The notes: a model not told the origin generated them from the sequence alone. Shown: positions 24,889-35,524, counted from the stretch's first letter. The stretch is DNA of 64,000 nt from Epiperipatus broadwayi (GCA_028023455.1 JAQFVV010006199.1:3682646-3746645); one strand, 5' to 3'. Made by a program: numbers and translations.

Positions 24889-25218
24889 ATTGCAGAGACT
24901 TTTACTACATGGTGAAATTGAACTGATTTCAGACCCATATAGCTATCTAGTTTGTTAAGCTGGCTTTGAAGACATTACATGTCTGATAAATTCATGCTTT
25001 CAAACTGATAGAAATGTGTTTAATAAATGCTGAATTTAGAATTGGGATTTAGATCTAGTTTCTAGTCTCCCAGCCCTTCACTGACATGAGCCATAAGGCT
25101 CAAAACCAGCTGATCTGGAGGTGGGTGACAGCGATAGAGATTTTGAGTTCTATCTCTCGGTATTTATGTAAACAAAATCTTGTTAGGAGCTATTGGTAAA
25201 GCTCCATCTAGTGATCAT
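24889..25218 (+). mobile_element. Hammerhead-bearing repeat unit B2 (partial)
   Basis: Direct copy of 24471-24800 that stops at GTGATCAT, where a TA run starts. It shares the block TTTCAGACCCATATAGCTAT (24927-24946) and the hammerhead. Its tail beyond GATCAT is missing. Confidence 0.75.
25069..25125 (+). ncRNA. Hammerhead ribozyme, type I, near-intact
   Basis: CTGACAT (25081-25087), a perfect 5-bp helix II GAGCC/GGCTC closed by ATAA, AAAA (25102-25105), helix III ACCAG/CTGAT and C at 25115. Helix I pairs CCTTCA/TGGAGG then CCCA/TGGG. Relative to copy B1 the helix II change restores pairing, while two core positions have drifted. Confidence 0.6.
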
Positions 25219-25404
25219 ATATATATATATATATATACACGTTCTTTATAAAAAAAAGTTAATTGAATTATATAAAGATTGTGAATATAACCCTAAAATA
25301 TTTAAAATATACTTTTTAATTGTAAAATATTTATATCAAATAATAACATTTCTATTCAAAATGATTATAATGATGTTCGTAATAATAGTTTAAATTAAAA
25401 ATGG

Positions 25405-25960
25405 ATCAAACATTCACATTATCCCATAATTTATAATACATTAAAAAAAACCTATATTGGTAGACTAATAAATATTGAATGGTCAAATAGTAAACATCTG
25501 GAAAAATTAATATGTAATTATAAAATAAGATAATATAAAGTATAAAAAAGGAATCATATATAAAATTAATTATGATAATTATAATATGATTTAATATGGA
25601 CATGCAGGGAAACAGATAAAAAAGGCAAAAACATAATACAATTAATAGAAGAGATTATAAACTATTTAACATATCAAGTTTATATGCTGTAAAAAATATT
25701 AAACTTTTAAATTATATTGAAGATTCAAGAAGAAGACAAATATATAAAACAAACTTTATTGAGCATAATATTCAATCATATGAATATTAATAAAACTTTA
25801 ATAAATTTAGCTAATTATTGGTCAATTAAAAATGAATAGAAAATTATATAATGAGTAGTGTACGTAAATCTCTGTAATGTATATATATTTTTATTCTGTG
25901 TATTATTATGTTATATAGTTAGTTTGTTTCAACATTTATTGAATCTCTAACAATGTAGAT
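25405..25960. other. AT-rich stretch, no supported gene
   Basis: No feature seen between the two hammerhead loci. Confidence 0.45.
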
Positions 25961-25965
25961 TGCTA

Positions 25966-26260
25966 TTAAAACAGACAAAACCCTCCATACAGTAGTGCCA
26001 CTCAATGCCAGCCAGAGTAATCAATGGATGCCAGAAGATTTGTGCATAAAATCCCCATCTAGTGCTTACTCGTCCAATATCTCCAGAGAAGTTTCTGGCT
26101 TGTGGCTTTCATCAGTGAGGAGCCTTGGATCTGAGAGCACTGTACCTAGATCTTAGAATCTAATGCAACAGTCCAGCAGACATCTTTTATCTCTACTTAA
26201 CTACAAAACCATGAGAATAAAATTGAAAACATAATAATATTTTCTCTTTAAGCTCAATAG
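25966..26260 (-). mobile_element. Hammerhead-bearing repeat unit C1, inverted
   Basis: The minus-strand copy of the unit that follows at 26275-26812; both arms can be read for about 250 bp. It lacks the part carrying the shared block. With C2 it forms a head-to-head inverted pair. Confidence 0.7.
26070..26132 (-). ncRNA. Hammerhead ribozyme, type I, degraded helix III
   Basis: On the minus strand CTGATGA (26115-26109) and GAAA (26095-26092) are intact. Helix II is weak (AGCC around CACAA). Helix III/cleavage part reads CTTCTC where the sister copy has CTAGTC. Helix I outer part TCCAA/TTGGA pairs. Confidence 0.55.
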
Positions 26261-26274
26261 CTTATATAATCATA

Positions 26275-26812
26275 CTGCTGTATGGAGAGTTTTGCCTGTT
26301 TTAATACCAGTTATGTGCAAGCATAAGAAATGGTGATCATGTGATGTTTAGTGGTTAACGCCAATCCTATCGAATAGGATAGTGATGGCTATGGTTGTTA
26401 AAAAGCCAAAGACACCAAAATATATGGGTACTGAACTGAGTTCAGACCCATATGACTATGTAAGCTATTGTGCTTAGATTAAACATATTATTGTTTTAAA
26501 TTTTATTCTCATGGTTTTGTATTTAAGTAGAGATAAAAGGTGGCTGCTGAAGGTTGCATTAGATCCTAAGATCTAGGTGCAGTGCTCTCAGATCCAAGGC
26601 TCATCAATGTCAAAGTCCACAAGCTAGAAACTAGTCTGGGGTATTGGATGAGTAGGCAATAGATGGGAATTTTATGCACAAGCCTTCTGAAATCCATTGA
26701 TTACTCTGACTGGCACTGAGTGGCACTACTGTAAGGAGAGTTTTGCCTGTTTTAATAACAGTTATGTGCAAGCATAAGAAATGGCAATCATGTGATGTTT
26801 AATGTAGATTGC
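26275..26812 (+). mobile_element. Hammerhead-bearing repeat unit C2 plus partial C3
   Basis: GGAGAGTTTTGCCTGTTTTA occurs at 26284 and again at 26735, giving a head-to-tail period of about 452 bp. Between them lie a hairpin ATCCTATCGAATAGGAT, the shared block GTTCAGACCCATATGACTAT (26440-26459) and the hammerhead. Non-coding. Confidence 0.7.
26592..26649 (+). ncRNA. Hammerhead ribozyme, type I, core broken
   Basis: GAAA (26627-26630), a perfect palindromic helix III ACTAGT and C at 26636 are kept. Helix I pairs ATCCAA with TTGGAT. The CTGATGA box is destroyed (reads TCAATGTCA). The minus-strand sister at 26070 keeps that box, so the ancestor had both. Confidence 0.5.
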
Positions 26813-27099
26813 TATATCATAATTTTATTTTTTTTATTCATGTTTTAGTTTATATATTGTTATTGTTGTTATTTTTACTAACATTATAAAACAGTAGATA
26901 GTGCTTTGTATGTGATAATAGACTTAATGATTAAAATAGATGTTTAACATTTGACGAGCATAAAATCATGTGCTAAAAGATTATATATTTACAATTATTA
27001 ATATACATTTATATAGCTGTTATATATATTTTTATTAATTTTTATCCTTAAATGTCTTATAAAAGACATAGTTTTTTATAGTATACATACTATTAGATA

Positions 27100-27400
27100 T
27101 TCCTTTTTTGTCCATAATCTATTATTTTTAACCATAAAGGTTTCACTTCAGGATAAAGATTTCTTCAAGTTTAATTCAGTTTTTTTTGTTTATACCATAC
27201 TTTTTTATCTTATTTGTATTACAGAACATCTCTTGCTAAGTATTTATAATCTTTTTGGATTCATTTAATATTTCAACTATCCATCTATTATTTTTTTTAT
27301 TTTTAGAAATTTATTCAACTCAGCTCTATTTCATACATTTAATTCCTTTTGTGATACCAACAATACCTGTTTGTTGTTTTATTTATGCATGATAGATTTT
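27100..27400 (-). pseudogene. RTE-type LINE, 3' fragment, minus strand
   Basis: Minus translation: NKQTGIVGITKGIKCMK, then NNRWIVEILN and NWIKLEEIFILK, with stops between. This is the same end-of-ORF order as in the other RTE copies (TGV-DI-I, RWT-EILNW, W-LEE). Upstream minus-strand DNA to about 28060 may be a further part but is too decayed to assign. Confidence 0.65.
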
Positions 27401-28500
27401 TGCTACAACTGGAATTAATTGAAAAATAAAGATTCCTTTAAATTCAGATGTAGACATTTAAAGATGACAAATATTAACAGATTTAGTGATGATTTAATTT
27501 GAAGTCATTTGCTCCTAAAGATTTTTACATAAAATATGAAGTGATTTCTTTCAATCTATAGGCTATCCAGTAATTTTCTAAATTAATTAATATGATTTGA
27601 TCATGATTTTTGTGATTATTTTTCAATTTTATGCAAAAATTTTATTGCCAATGTTATCAATTTTAGTGACTATATTTTTTCAAAATAATTAAACTAATCT
27701 GGCATAATCTTTAATTATTAAAGACTTCTTAGGTGTATATTATGTCATATAAAATATTTTGGTAGTTACCTTTGTGGGATATATTTTCCCTAAATTTTCT
27801 CCAGTCACTATTTGTTACTTTGTATATAATTTGGGAAAATTTCTAAGCAAACATATTCATGGTTGAAACTTTTGTAAAGCCCTTAAATTGTTGTTTTGCA
27901 CTTATTTTAATTTTCAAGGTCTTTATAAATGCTTTTTTTATTATTCTGAATTCTTTTTGGAATTTTCTGTGTTATTTTTTATTTTTCTTTCTTTGTAATT
28001 ATGATTGCATTTTCTTAAACCCATTTTGAGCTTTCTTCTTTTTTAAATTTTACATTAATAAATTATTATAACTATTAGCAATAGTGTAATCTAAGTGCAT
28101 TATTGTCATGCTAATTATTAATGAGATTAACAGTCACTATTTGTAAAATATAACCATATTTAAAATTAAATGAAATTGTAATATTTATTCATTATTTGTA
28201 AAGGTTTGTTTTAATTCTACTGTTCTGATTTTTGAGTTCTGTAGTCAGATGCACTCTTTTTATTTTTTGCTATTGTCACTTCAATTCAGTTTGCGCATTG
28301 ATTTTACTTTATTAATTGCAATGCCATTATACTGCAAATAAAACATTAGTATTCAATAAGATTAACACAATATGCTAAAGCCACAAACTACAGACTATTT
28401 TTTATCACCTACTTTTTGTAAATTGCTTTTTGTTTTATTTAGACAACAACTTTATTGTACGATTAATTTGATTTTAGTTACTTATTAAACCATTTACTTA
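27400..28500. other. AT-rich stretch, possibly decayed LINE
   Basis: T-rich on the plus strand. Scattered minus-strand open pieces (for example VTNSDWRKFRENI near 27815) look coding-like but cannot be placed in a family. Confidence 0.35.
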
Positions 28501-28520
28501 TTTTTTATTAAGCAAATAAT

Positions 28521-28612
28521 TTGAGAAAAAAAACAAGTCAAATGTCACATGATCTAATTTTAATAAAGCTCGTGTTACAAATGTTATATATAAAGTTCGC
28601 AAAACAAACTCT
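28521..28612 (-). repeat. Inverted left arm of hammerhead unit D
   Basis: Reverse complement of 28632-28687 plus 28803-28850: for example AAGCTCGTGTTACAAATG against CATTTGTAACACGAGCTT. Together they form a hairpin with ~100-bp arms, the right arm being split by a SINE. Confidence 0.85.
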
Positions 28613-28687
28613 TAATAAGCTTTGTTAAAAGTTTGTTAAGAGTTTGTTTTGCGAACTATATATATAACATTTGTAACACGAGCTTTA

Positions 28688-28790
28688 GCGTTGTTAGCCG
28701 AGAGGTCATCGCACCCGCTTGCAAGCAAGTAGTTGGTTGCAGACGGGTGTGGGTTTGCGTCCCGGCCGATGCTATGACATATGGGAAAAA
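28688..28790 (+). mobile_element. tRNA-derived SINE (family A) with 12-bp target duplication
   Basis: Flanked by ACACGAGCTTTA at 28676-28687 and 28791-28802. A box TAGCCGAGAGGTC, B box around GGGTTTGCGTCCC, then CCCGGCCGATGCTATGACA and a short A-tail. The intact target duplication and good polymerase III boxes make it the youngest SINE here. It landed inside an already formed hairpin. Confidence 0.9.
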
Positions 28791-29056
28791 ACACGAGCTT
28801 TATTAAATTAGGTCATGTGACATCTGACTTGATTTTTTTCCCCCTCAATTTATTTATTGCAACTAAGGCTTTGGCGATTTTATATTGCTAGAGCTATTAA
28901 TATATGGTGTATCTGAACTTAGTTCAGACCCATATGGCTATTAGAGTTAGATAGCTGGATTTTTAGACATATAGATGTCTGAAAATTTCAGATTTTCTTC
29001 TCAATGGTTATACATTAGATAAAGTGCTGGGCTAGTCCTAGTATTTATAATCTAAT

Positions 29057-29119
29057 GAATATCCTAACACCTCACTGACGATGCTAGATGCAGAAACCGG
29101 TCTGGGGTTGAGGATATTC
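29057..29119 (+). ncRNA. Hammerhead ribozyme, type I, intact core
   Basis: All invariant residues are present: CTGACGA (29075-29081), helix II TGC/GCA with loop TAGAT, GAAA (29093-29096), helix III ACC/GGT (29096-29101, a palindrome with no loop) and C at 29102 as the cleavage base. Helix I pairs ACCTCA with TGGGGT (one G-U), then after an internal loop GAATATCC with GGATATTC, 8 perfect pairs. Type I hammerheads with a short palindromic helix III usually act as dimers; self-cleavage is a reasonable prediction. Confidence 0.85.
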
Positions 29120-29639
29120 TCAAAGCTTGTTAAGAGTTTGTTTTGCATATAAGCAAATAATTGAATAATTTGCCAAAGATTTATAATTTGTTGTAGTAAA
29201 TTTTTTAGTTAATAGTATTAAATTTGTAAAGCTTGACTGAATTTCACATAATAAATAATATTGCTAATGTTGATTTTAATAGTCATGTCATATATTTTTG
29301 GACTTTATATATATATTTTATCTTCTGTAAATAAATTTTCAATTCAGTTAGCTGAATGCTGGTGTGGAGATTTTTCCATTACCGCCTGTGATGATAATTA
29401 CTTAACTAAATTTCAAAGTGATTTAATGTTTTAAACAGAAGCTCATTAATATCTGTTTTAACATATTTGTAGTTTTTTTTATAGTAAACAGTCAATTTTA
29501 ATTAAACATTAGCAGAATATATATATAAAGTTTATGAAATTTCTAATGCCATACATAATCGAAACTAGAAAAAATTATTTACTCAAAAATAAAATGAACT
29601 TCCGAATAATATATTTTAAAGCTGTATTAAAAGAAATGA

Positions 29640-29825
29640 ATCAATGTTAAAGGAAGTTGTTTTTTAAAGTGACTGATGGGAAGGCTATTTTGTTTTTATA
29701 TATATGTTTATTTGAATTTCACTTGATTTATTTGTTAATAGATCAACCATAGTTATGGAAGAATTTTAGTAAAATTTTGTTTCTTAGCTAATTTTGTAAT
29801 GTTATATAAATTTCTATTTTATTTT
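29640..29825 (+). mobile_element. Half copy of the 1676-2195 fold-back family
   Basis: Aligns with the right arm of that element (about 2015-2195) through TTTCACTTG, TATTTGTTAATA and a TTTTAGTAAAATTT-like end. Only one arm is present. Confidence 0.6.
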
Positions 29826-29849
29826 AAATAGAAATATATATGTGATATG

Positions 29850-31700
29850 TTGTGTACTAAATGCTGACTAACATTAGAATTCATAAATGAAAGATAGTAG
29901 AATGATCTTCAATTCTGACAGTTAATTACGAATAATAAATAAACATGTCTGACCAAAAGTATGTTCTACTTCCTTATAGGAAAAATTCTTGCATAATCAA
30001 AAGCTAGATATTATTTTGTCAGAAATTTTTTTCTCTCTTCTCTGTATACCCTTGCTTTTATTCTCTGTTCATGTGTCTTGTTTACAATTTTCTTTTATTT
30101 AGGTTGATAATGGACTCAAATATGTCTTTAATCATCTCTCTAAAGTAATTGTGACAATAGTAATATGTTTTTGTGCAGTCATATTCCTATTTTTTAATTA
30201 ACAGTGCTGCAATTTTGTCTCCAATATTTTATATATATATGCAAAGATGTATAAATATACAAATAGTCAAAGCTTTCAATACTGAGAAATCAATGATAGG
30301 GCTAGATTTAGTAAACAGTGTATTTAATTGCGATCTTGCACAATTCAGCAACTCTGTTCAAATATGAATGTTCCTAAAAATTAACTAAAATGATTTAGAT
30401 CACAAAATCCAGCTAGATTTCTATGTCTAGAGAACAAATAGTCATAATATCAGTAATGATCATTGGTGACAAAGCAACAATAAACAGTAGAAATAAAGGT
30501 AAATATTTCACTTTATAAAAAATATAGTACATGAAATGTTCAAACTTTACTTATTAGAAACTATTTGAGAATAGAAGACATAAAAAGATTAATGATTAAA
30601 GACTATCAATATTTAAGATGGATAGATCTTTTTTAATAAAACTCTTCTTTTAAATGATGGCAGTTAAATTAATTGAATGTGAGGATGCTTAAGTTGTTTT
30701 AAATGAGTTGAAGATGAGATAGTTTCGAATTTTCTATGAGAACTACTTAATATTTTATACTACTGGAATTTTTAAATGTATTAATAGAAATAAATGATAT
30801 TAAAAACTGACTTGCATAGTGGTACCTGTAACTCCTTTATTTATTCTCAACATTAAATTCAGAAAGCTCAGAAAAAAACATTAGTCCTTATTTTATCCTA
30901 TAATGTCATTATATCACATATCATTAAAAGACCAAATTTTTTCTTGGAAATTTTAATGCATATGCCGATAGGAACAATAAATTTTGACACAAAATTATTG
31001 TAAATAATGGTGGTCCTAAGGATTCCAAAGTTTTGGTGTTTAATTTTTGAACAACATATTAATTGACTTTCAAAAACACTTTGCTATAAAGAAATCACCC
31101 ATCCTCCAAAAAATAACATAAGGTTTCAAAATACAATACAAAATAATACTTGAATATATATCTAGATTGTTGGACTGAGCATGGCTAATATGCTTTAAAA
31201 TGTAAGTAATTGTTACATTAAAATATAACACATACTTTGAACATATTGATAGAAAATTTAATATTCATTTTTAAAAATAAATGCTATTCAAAAACTATTA
31301 GACACAAAAATTTCCAATTAAAAATTTTAAAATTATCATAATATTTCTATTGCATTGAATTATTTTTAAGAAATTTCATATATAAGTAAATTGATTATAT
31401 CAGAACATATAAGCATTTGTTCTTGATATAATAATAAAATAAACATAGGTATTAAATTGCTTATGAAGATTAAATTGCTTATGGAGATTTAAAGGTAGAA
31501 ATGATTAAAACTGCAAAAAAAAAACAATCAGACATTTTCTGATTATGGTTACTTTAGATCTTACTCTAAGTTTTAAAATATGGAAATGATTTATTGGAAT
31601 TCTTTTTTTGGAATATATAAATCCAAGAAATTATGTCATATGATCTTAAAAATACTTCTATCTTTACAATTTCTCAAAATAAAGATGGGAGAAAAATAGT
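29850..31700. other. AT-rich stretch, no supported gene
   Basis: No coding or RNA features. The short frame at 30173-30367 has no recognisable domain. Confidence 0.45.
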
Positions 31701-31734
31701 GCTATTTAAGATATATATATATCTGGAGTCTTAC

Positions 31735-31880
31735 TATATCTGCCATACAGAGCATCACCAGGCATTTGAACCTGAAAAAATTATATAGTAGGCAGATACA
31801 TAAGATAAGAAAAATTTTATATATATATATTTTATTCTGACCATCAGCCCAATGCCACTAGCTCATGGAGATGCAGAGAT
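31735..31880 (-). mobile_element. Possible second tRNA-derived SINE family, minus strand
   Basis: On the minus strand an A-box-like GAGCTAGTGGCA and a good B box GGTTCAAATGCC are present, about 80 nt apart with a (TA)n-rich insertion between. Flanks on the box side read CTGGTGATGCTCTGTATGG. Different from family A. No target duplication seen. Confidence 0.45.
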
Positions 31881-32113
31881 TTATGAAATATAAATTCTTA
31901 AACTATTTTTTTCAATATTAACAAAACTAAAAAAAGCCACTGCCAGTAATTAACACACAAACATTTATTTACACACATATAAATTTTGAATCATTTTAGA
32001 ATCACTTTTACTTTAAAATTTAACTTACATTTTAACTTTGATTTTTAGAATTTAATTTACATTTAAACTTTTATTTTCTAAGTTCGCTTAGATGAATTTA
32101 ATATTTTATTAAA

Positions 32114-32419
32114 ATGTCGAGTATGAATAGACTACATAGATTGCATTTGAAAAGAAAATATTCTATCCCTTATTTAACCTTAGGCCAAAAGTTTGCAGTT
32201 AAACTAATGTCAATCCATCCGATACATTGGTGTATTCAATGCAGCATGAATACGACACCACAAATACCATACTGTCAGGAATGTACATCTGAACAGCATG
32301 GTTATAGAAGACATTGTCTCTCATCTATACAGGAATACTACATCTGTCTGATGAGAAGAGCAATAAAAAAACTCCATAGGAAGGGACTTCATTTTCCATC
32401 TTACTATCCCATTCCATAG
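32114..32419 (+). CDS. Hypothetical ORF with paired CxxC motifs
   Basis: 101 codons from ATG to TAG, richer in G+C than its surroundings. It has a basic N-terminal part (RLHRLHLKRK), then CIQC and CQEC separated by 11 residues, further cysteines and histidines, and a basic C-terminal part. Two CxxC pairs are what a small zinc ribbon needs, but I recognise no family. No splice sites, poly(A) signal or related copy clearly support it. It may be a real small gene, an exon or a transposon remnant. Confidence 0.3.
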   Translation: MSSMNRLHRLHLKRKYSIPYLTLGQKFAVKLMSIHPIHWCIQCSMNTTPQIPYCQECTSEQHGYRRHCLSSIQEYYICLMRRAIKKLHRKGLHFPSYYPIP

Positions 32420-32880
32420 GCAAAAAGGGAATGTACGGTGTATAATGCAATCCTGCACATAGCGAATCTCATACTACATCTACTAATTACACTAATATAT
32501 CCAATCCATTGACCCAATTTAACTACAAAACAAATAACCTAAGATTTACCCTCCCTTAAACTAACATAACTTTACAAATCTATGCAGCCATTCACGCCTG
32601 ACTTGAATTTAACATTTTTCTCTTTTTTTTAAAAGTTGTTCTACAAAAAAAAAATCATAACAAAAACTTAAAGGAACAGAAAATAAATTAATGGAAATGA
32701 TTTAACAAACAAATAATACATTCAATAAAACAATTAATAAATAATTTAGTTTGGTCAGATAGGCAATACTATTGCTATAATTTAAATACTGGGGAAGTTT
32801 TATATTTAATGTTCACAAATTTTCTAAAGTTTTTACGATTTTAAAAGGGTCCATATTTTGTAGTTGCTTGTAATTTTGAA
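32420..32880. other. No supported gene
   Basis: Less AT-skewed than its surroundings up to about 32620, then AT-rich. Nothing identified. Confidence 0.4.
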
Positions 32881-32884
32881 TGTG

Positions 32885-33130
32885 AATTCCCATGTCCCCA
32901 TCCTCAGACGGATCAGTTTTGAGCTTTTGGCTCACCTCAGTGAGAAGCTAGGAGTTCAGACACTAAATCTAAAATAAAACTCAAAAGCCAGCAATTATCT
33001 ATTACATTACTACTAATTTGAAAATATAATTTTTTTTAGACACATAAATGTCTTTAAATCCAGCTATTCAAACGAAATAGCTATAGGTGTCTGAAAACAT
33101 CACTTAAAAATTAAAGCTTGTTGAGCTATT
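32885..33130 (-). mobile_element. Hammerhead-bearing repeat unit E, minus strand
   Basis: On the minus strand: shared block decayed to TTTTCAGACACCTATAGCTAT (33092-33075 region), an AGACATTTATGTGTCTAA arm, the hammerhead, then unrelated DNA. A (TA)n tract starts 20 bp to the right. Single copy. Confidence 0.6.
32897..32955 (-). ncRNA. Hammerhead ribozyme, type I, degraded
   Basis: Minus strand: CTGAGGT (32940-32934), helix II GAGC/GCTC with loop CAAAA, AAAA (32920-32917), a helix III segment ACTGATCCGT that is palindromic but for one CpG-type change, and a terminal C. Helix I pairs TTCTCA with TGAGGA. Same core drift (A9 to T, GAAA to AAAA) as the copies at 24651 and 25069. Confidence 0.5.
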
Positions 33131-33145
33131 GGATGCTCCCTATAG

Positions 33146-33147
<2 letters not shown>

Positions 33148-33200
<53 letters not shown>
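33148..33200. repeat. (TA)n microsatellite
   Basis: TA run of about 52 bp beside hammerhead unit E. Confidence 0.95.
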
Positions 33201-33203
<3 letters not shown>

Positions 33204-33439
33204 ACCGAGACAAAGTCGGTACAGGTATATACCCACACACACAAGCAATGTAAATACTCTATTTTTTATTTACTTTCAATTTATGATAAAAATAAATGTA
33301 GTTTTCTTTCAATGCTTTATAAAATACACTATAAAATAAAATGTTAATATTTCTGATTAAATAATTTAAGGCTTTCATATAATCTACTATAATAATATTC
33401 TCTAAAAAAAAATAAAAATATAAAGTACTATTAATATGC

Positions 33440-34980
33440 CATTTTAAATCTCAATAAGTGATTTCTACTTGTATATGCCACGGGGGTAATTAAAAAGGGG
33501 TTTATTTTAAATTATAACTATAGTGAAAGTTAAAAAACTTATAGAAGTAATTTTGAGATTAAATGCTCGACTTTTAAACTAATGTAAGTTAAATTGTTAT
33601 CTTAAAACACGCACACACGTATGCATAAAAGGTGTGAATAAGTAGGAATTTTTTCTAACTGAGATTGTAATATGAGATTGCATAAACCTAAGATTGCCTC
33701 AAGCATATGGATTGAGTGGACATTACGTAGGACACGGACCCCAATGACAACTCAAAGAATATTGAACTCTGGGTGGAGATTCGATCCTCAGATAATAACC
33801 AACCCATATAAATATGAATTAAATCTAAATACAGAGAGAACTTTCCTTTTTACACTTGGTCTTTTTACACTTTTTTTATGCTTATAGTTTTTTTTTTTGA
33901 TTCCTACGGAAGCTACAACTAGAACTTTTCTCTTTTTTTTGCTATCCGGTTTATCCAATATGATCACTATGAAATTAACATTTAGAGCGTCGATCGTCAT
34001 GATGGGCTAAGAAACCCTTCAGTGATTGATCGACGCTCCACCACCAGAACATCTCCACAGCTATGAATGATCAACAACAGTGCCGTCCGAACATCGTACT
34101 CCAATCAGTCCAAGGACGTTGTTCCGTTTAATATACAAGAATCGTCCAAACATACTACGCTGAACTTATATGAAATGAATAACCATTTATTATGGAAACA
34201 TTATCCACCAGGTTCGAACCCTCACCAAATTAGAAGCAGCAGAAGACTACGCAAAATCCTAGGTAAACACTTTATTTTTTTTGTGCTCCCATTCATTCTT
34301 TACGTAGACTTTAAAAGGCAATCTCATAATTAATTAAATTCGACTTTCGTAAATCAAAATATAAAATGATCCGTAATCCCTCATATTTGAATCTTATTAT
34401 TTTAATCTCAACTTTCGTAAATAAAAAAATATCAGATGCTACATAGTTCCTCATATTTAAATCTTAGGACTTTTCCTGTTATGAACTTTGATCATAATTA
34501 TTATTTTCTTTCGCAGATAAACTATAACACACACCTAATTTCAAATGTAAAGGAAGGAAATATATTTTATCATCCATGTTTATTATGCATAATATGTTCT
34601 TTTCTGTGCGAGTGCGAGAATGCGTGTATGTGCGTGCAAATAAAGCTATTAATCAATGTTTCATTTTTTTATATTCAATAAATTCTTTTTTTTATTTAAA
34701 CAAGTCGAGCATTCCTCAAATCATTCTCTATAATTAAAATATATATTTTTTTAATTATTATAATCAGCATTTATTCATGCAATTAATTATTTTACTTTTA
34801 AATTTGTCTTTCTTGTATTTTTTTTTTTTGTTTTGTTTATTTCTTTAAATTTCATCGTGCCGTAAGTCACGATGTTTATTTATTATGTAGTTAAGATAGG
34901 TTTAAGAGTTGGGAGGGCCTATTATTAATAAGTATAAGTAAATGTCAATAAAGCTAGTGTGAATAATTCTATTGGACTGT
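33440..34980 (+). other. Less decayed segment left of an LTR candidate (possible internal region)
   Basis: Noticeably more G+C than the surroundings, with CpG retained. It contains a B-box-like GATTCGATCC (33778), a perfect B box GGTTCGAACCC (34212), and short frames at 34067-34333 and 34436-34681 without recognisable domains. If the LTR call at 34996 is right, this would be the 3' part of a Ty3/gypsy-like or non-autonomous element. I see no reverse transcriptase or integrase here. Confidence 0.3.
33985..34038. repeat. Perfect 11-bp hairpin, GC-rich
   Basis: GAGCGTCGATC (33985-33995) and GATCGACGCTC (34028-34038) are perfect reverse complements around a 32-nt loop. Its GC-rich stem stands out in this AT-rich DNA. 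Function unknown. Confidence 0.8.
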
Positions 34981-34995
34981 ATGATAAAGGGGGGA

Positions 34996-35434
34996 TGATA
35001 TTATAAGCTTCTAATTTTTTTTATATAATGATGCATAAACCGAACATTCGTATTAGTTGCAAATAACCAATGACCCGGTCCAATATTTGGACCGATCTGT
35101 TAATCAACCAAGCTTCTTCTCCATTGGTTAGTATTGTGTCTTTTGCCAGAATGATATTCTTGAAAACAATTACATCGCGACCCTGAGTGACCCTTATTGG
35201 TCCATGCTGGGAGTTTGAGCTTATGGGCGGGGATTAGACTTCGAAATCGTTTTGATATGACGTAAGGTGATGCGAGAAATTAAATTGTAAATTAAATCAT
35301 CGTATCTGGCGCCCCCTTGTGTTGATAATGAACAACTATTGATATAGGAAAATAAATAAAGCTTTACGCTATATCATGTTTGTTTCGGAGCTCACAATCC
35401 CCTTTAGGAGCGGTTGGATAGGGGACCGGTCACA
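34996..35434 (+). mobile_element. LTR candidate with polypurine tract
   Basis: A polypurine tract GATAAAGGGGGGA (34983-34995) is followed at once by TGATATTATAAGC; 439 bp later the segment ends in GGTCACA. This gives TG...CA ends. Inside are CCAAT boxes (35067, 35080 and, reversed, 35123 and 35196), a GC box GGGCGGGG (35225), a CRE-like TGACGTAA (35258) and poly(A) signals (35351). Order U3 promoter, poly(A) signal, U5 fits a 3' or solo LTR. A host promoter or CpG-rich regulatory region is the alternative. No second LTR is in view. Confidence 0.45.
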
Positions 35435-35524
35435 ATATATATATATATTGTTTCCAGGAAAATGAAATAAGTTTATCATGAGTAAAAAAAGGAAATTAAA
35501 AACTAGAGTGATGAACATTTTAGT

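Larger units (their letters stand above)
28628..29150 (+). mobile_element. Hammerhead-bearing repeat unit D (SINE inside)
   Basis: GTTAAGAGTTTGTTTTGC at 28635 returns at 29129. Without the SINE and its duplicated site the period is about 380 bp. Order: post-ribozyme part, SINE, remainder, shared block GTTCAGACCCATATGGCTAT (28922-28941), a TAGACATATAGATGTCT hairpin, hammerhead, start of the next copy. The same family occurs at 51605-52185. Confidence 0.8.

Noticed and set aside
33118-33347. Overlapping Ile-Tyr frames
   Set aside because: They run through a (TA)n tract; similar artefacts at 24380-24565, 47699-47884 and 55849-56049.
33985-34038. Hairpin with GAAAC in its loop considered as a hammerhead
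   Set aside because: The loop has CATGATG instead of CTGANGA and no helix II, so the core is absent.
34212-34222. Perfect B box GGTTCGAACCC considered as a tRNA or SINE
   Set aside because: No A box or cloverleaf at the right distance; left as a motif only.
35307-35315. TGGCGCCCC resembling a lysine-tRNA primer binding site
   Set aside because: It lies inside the LTR candidate rather than just after an LTR end, and the match does not extend.
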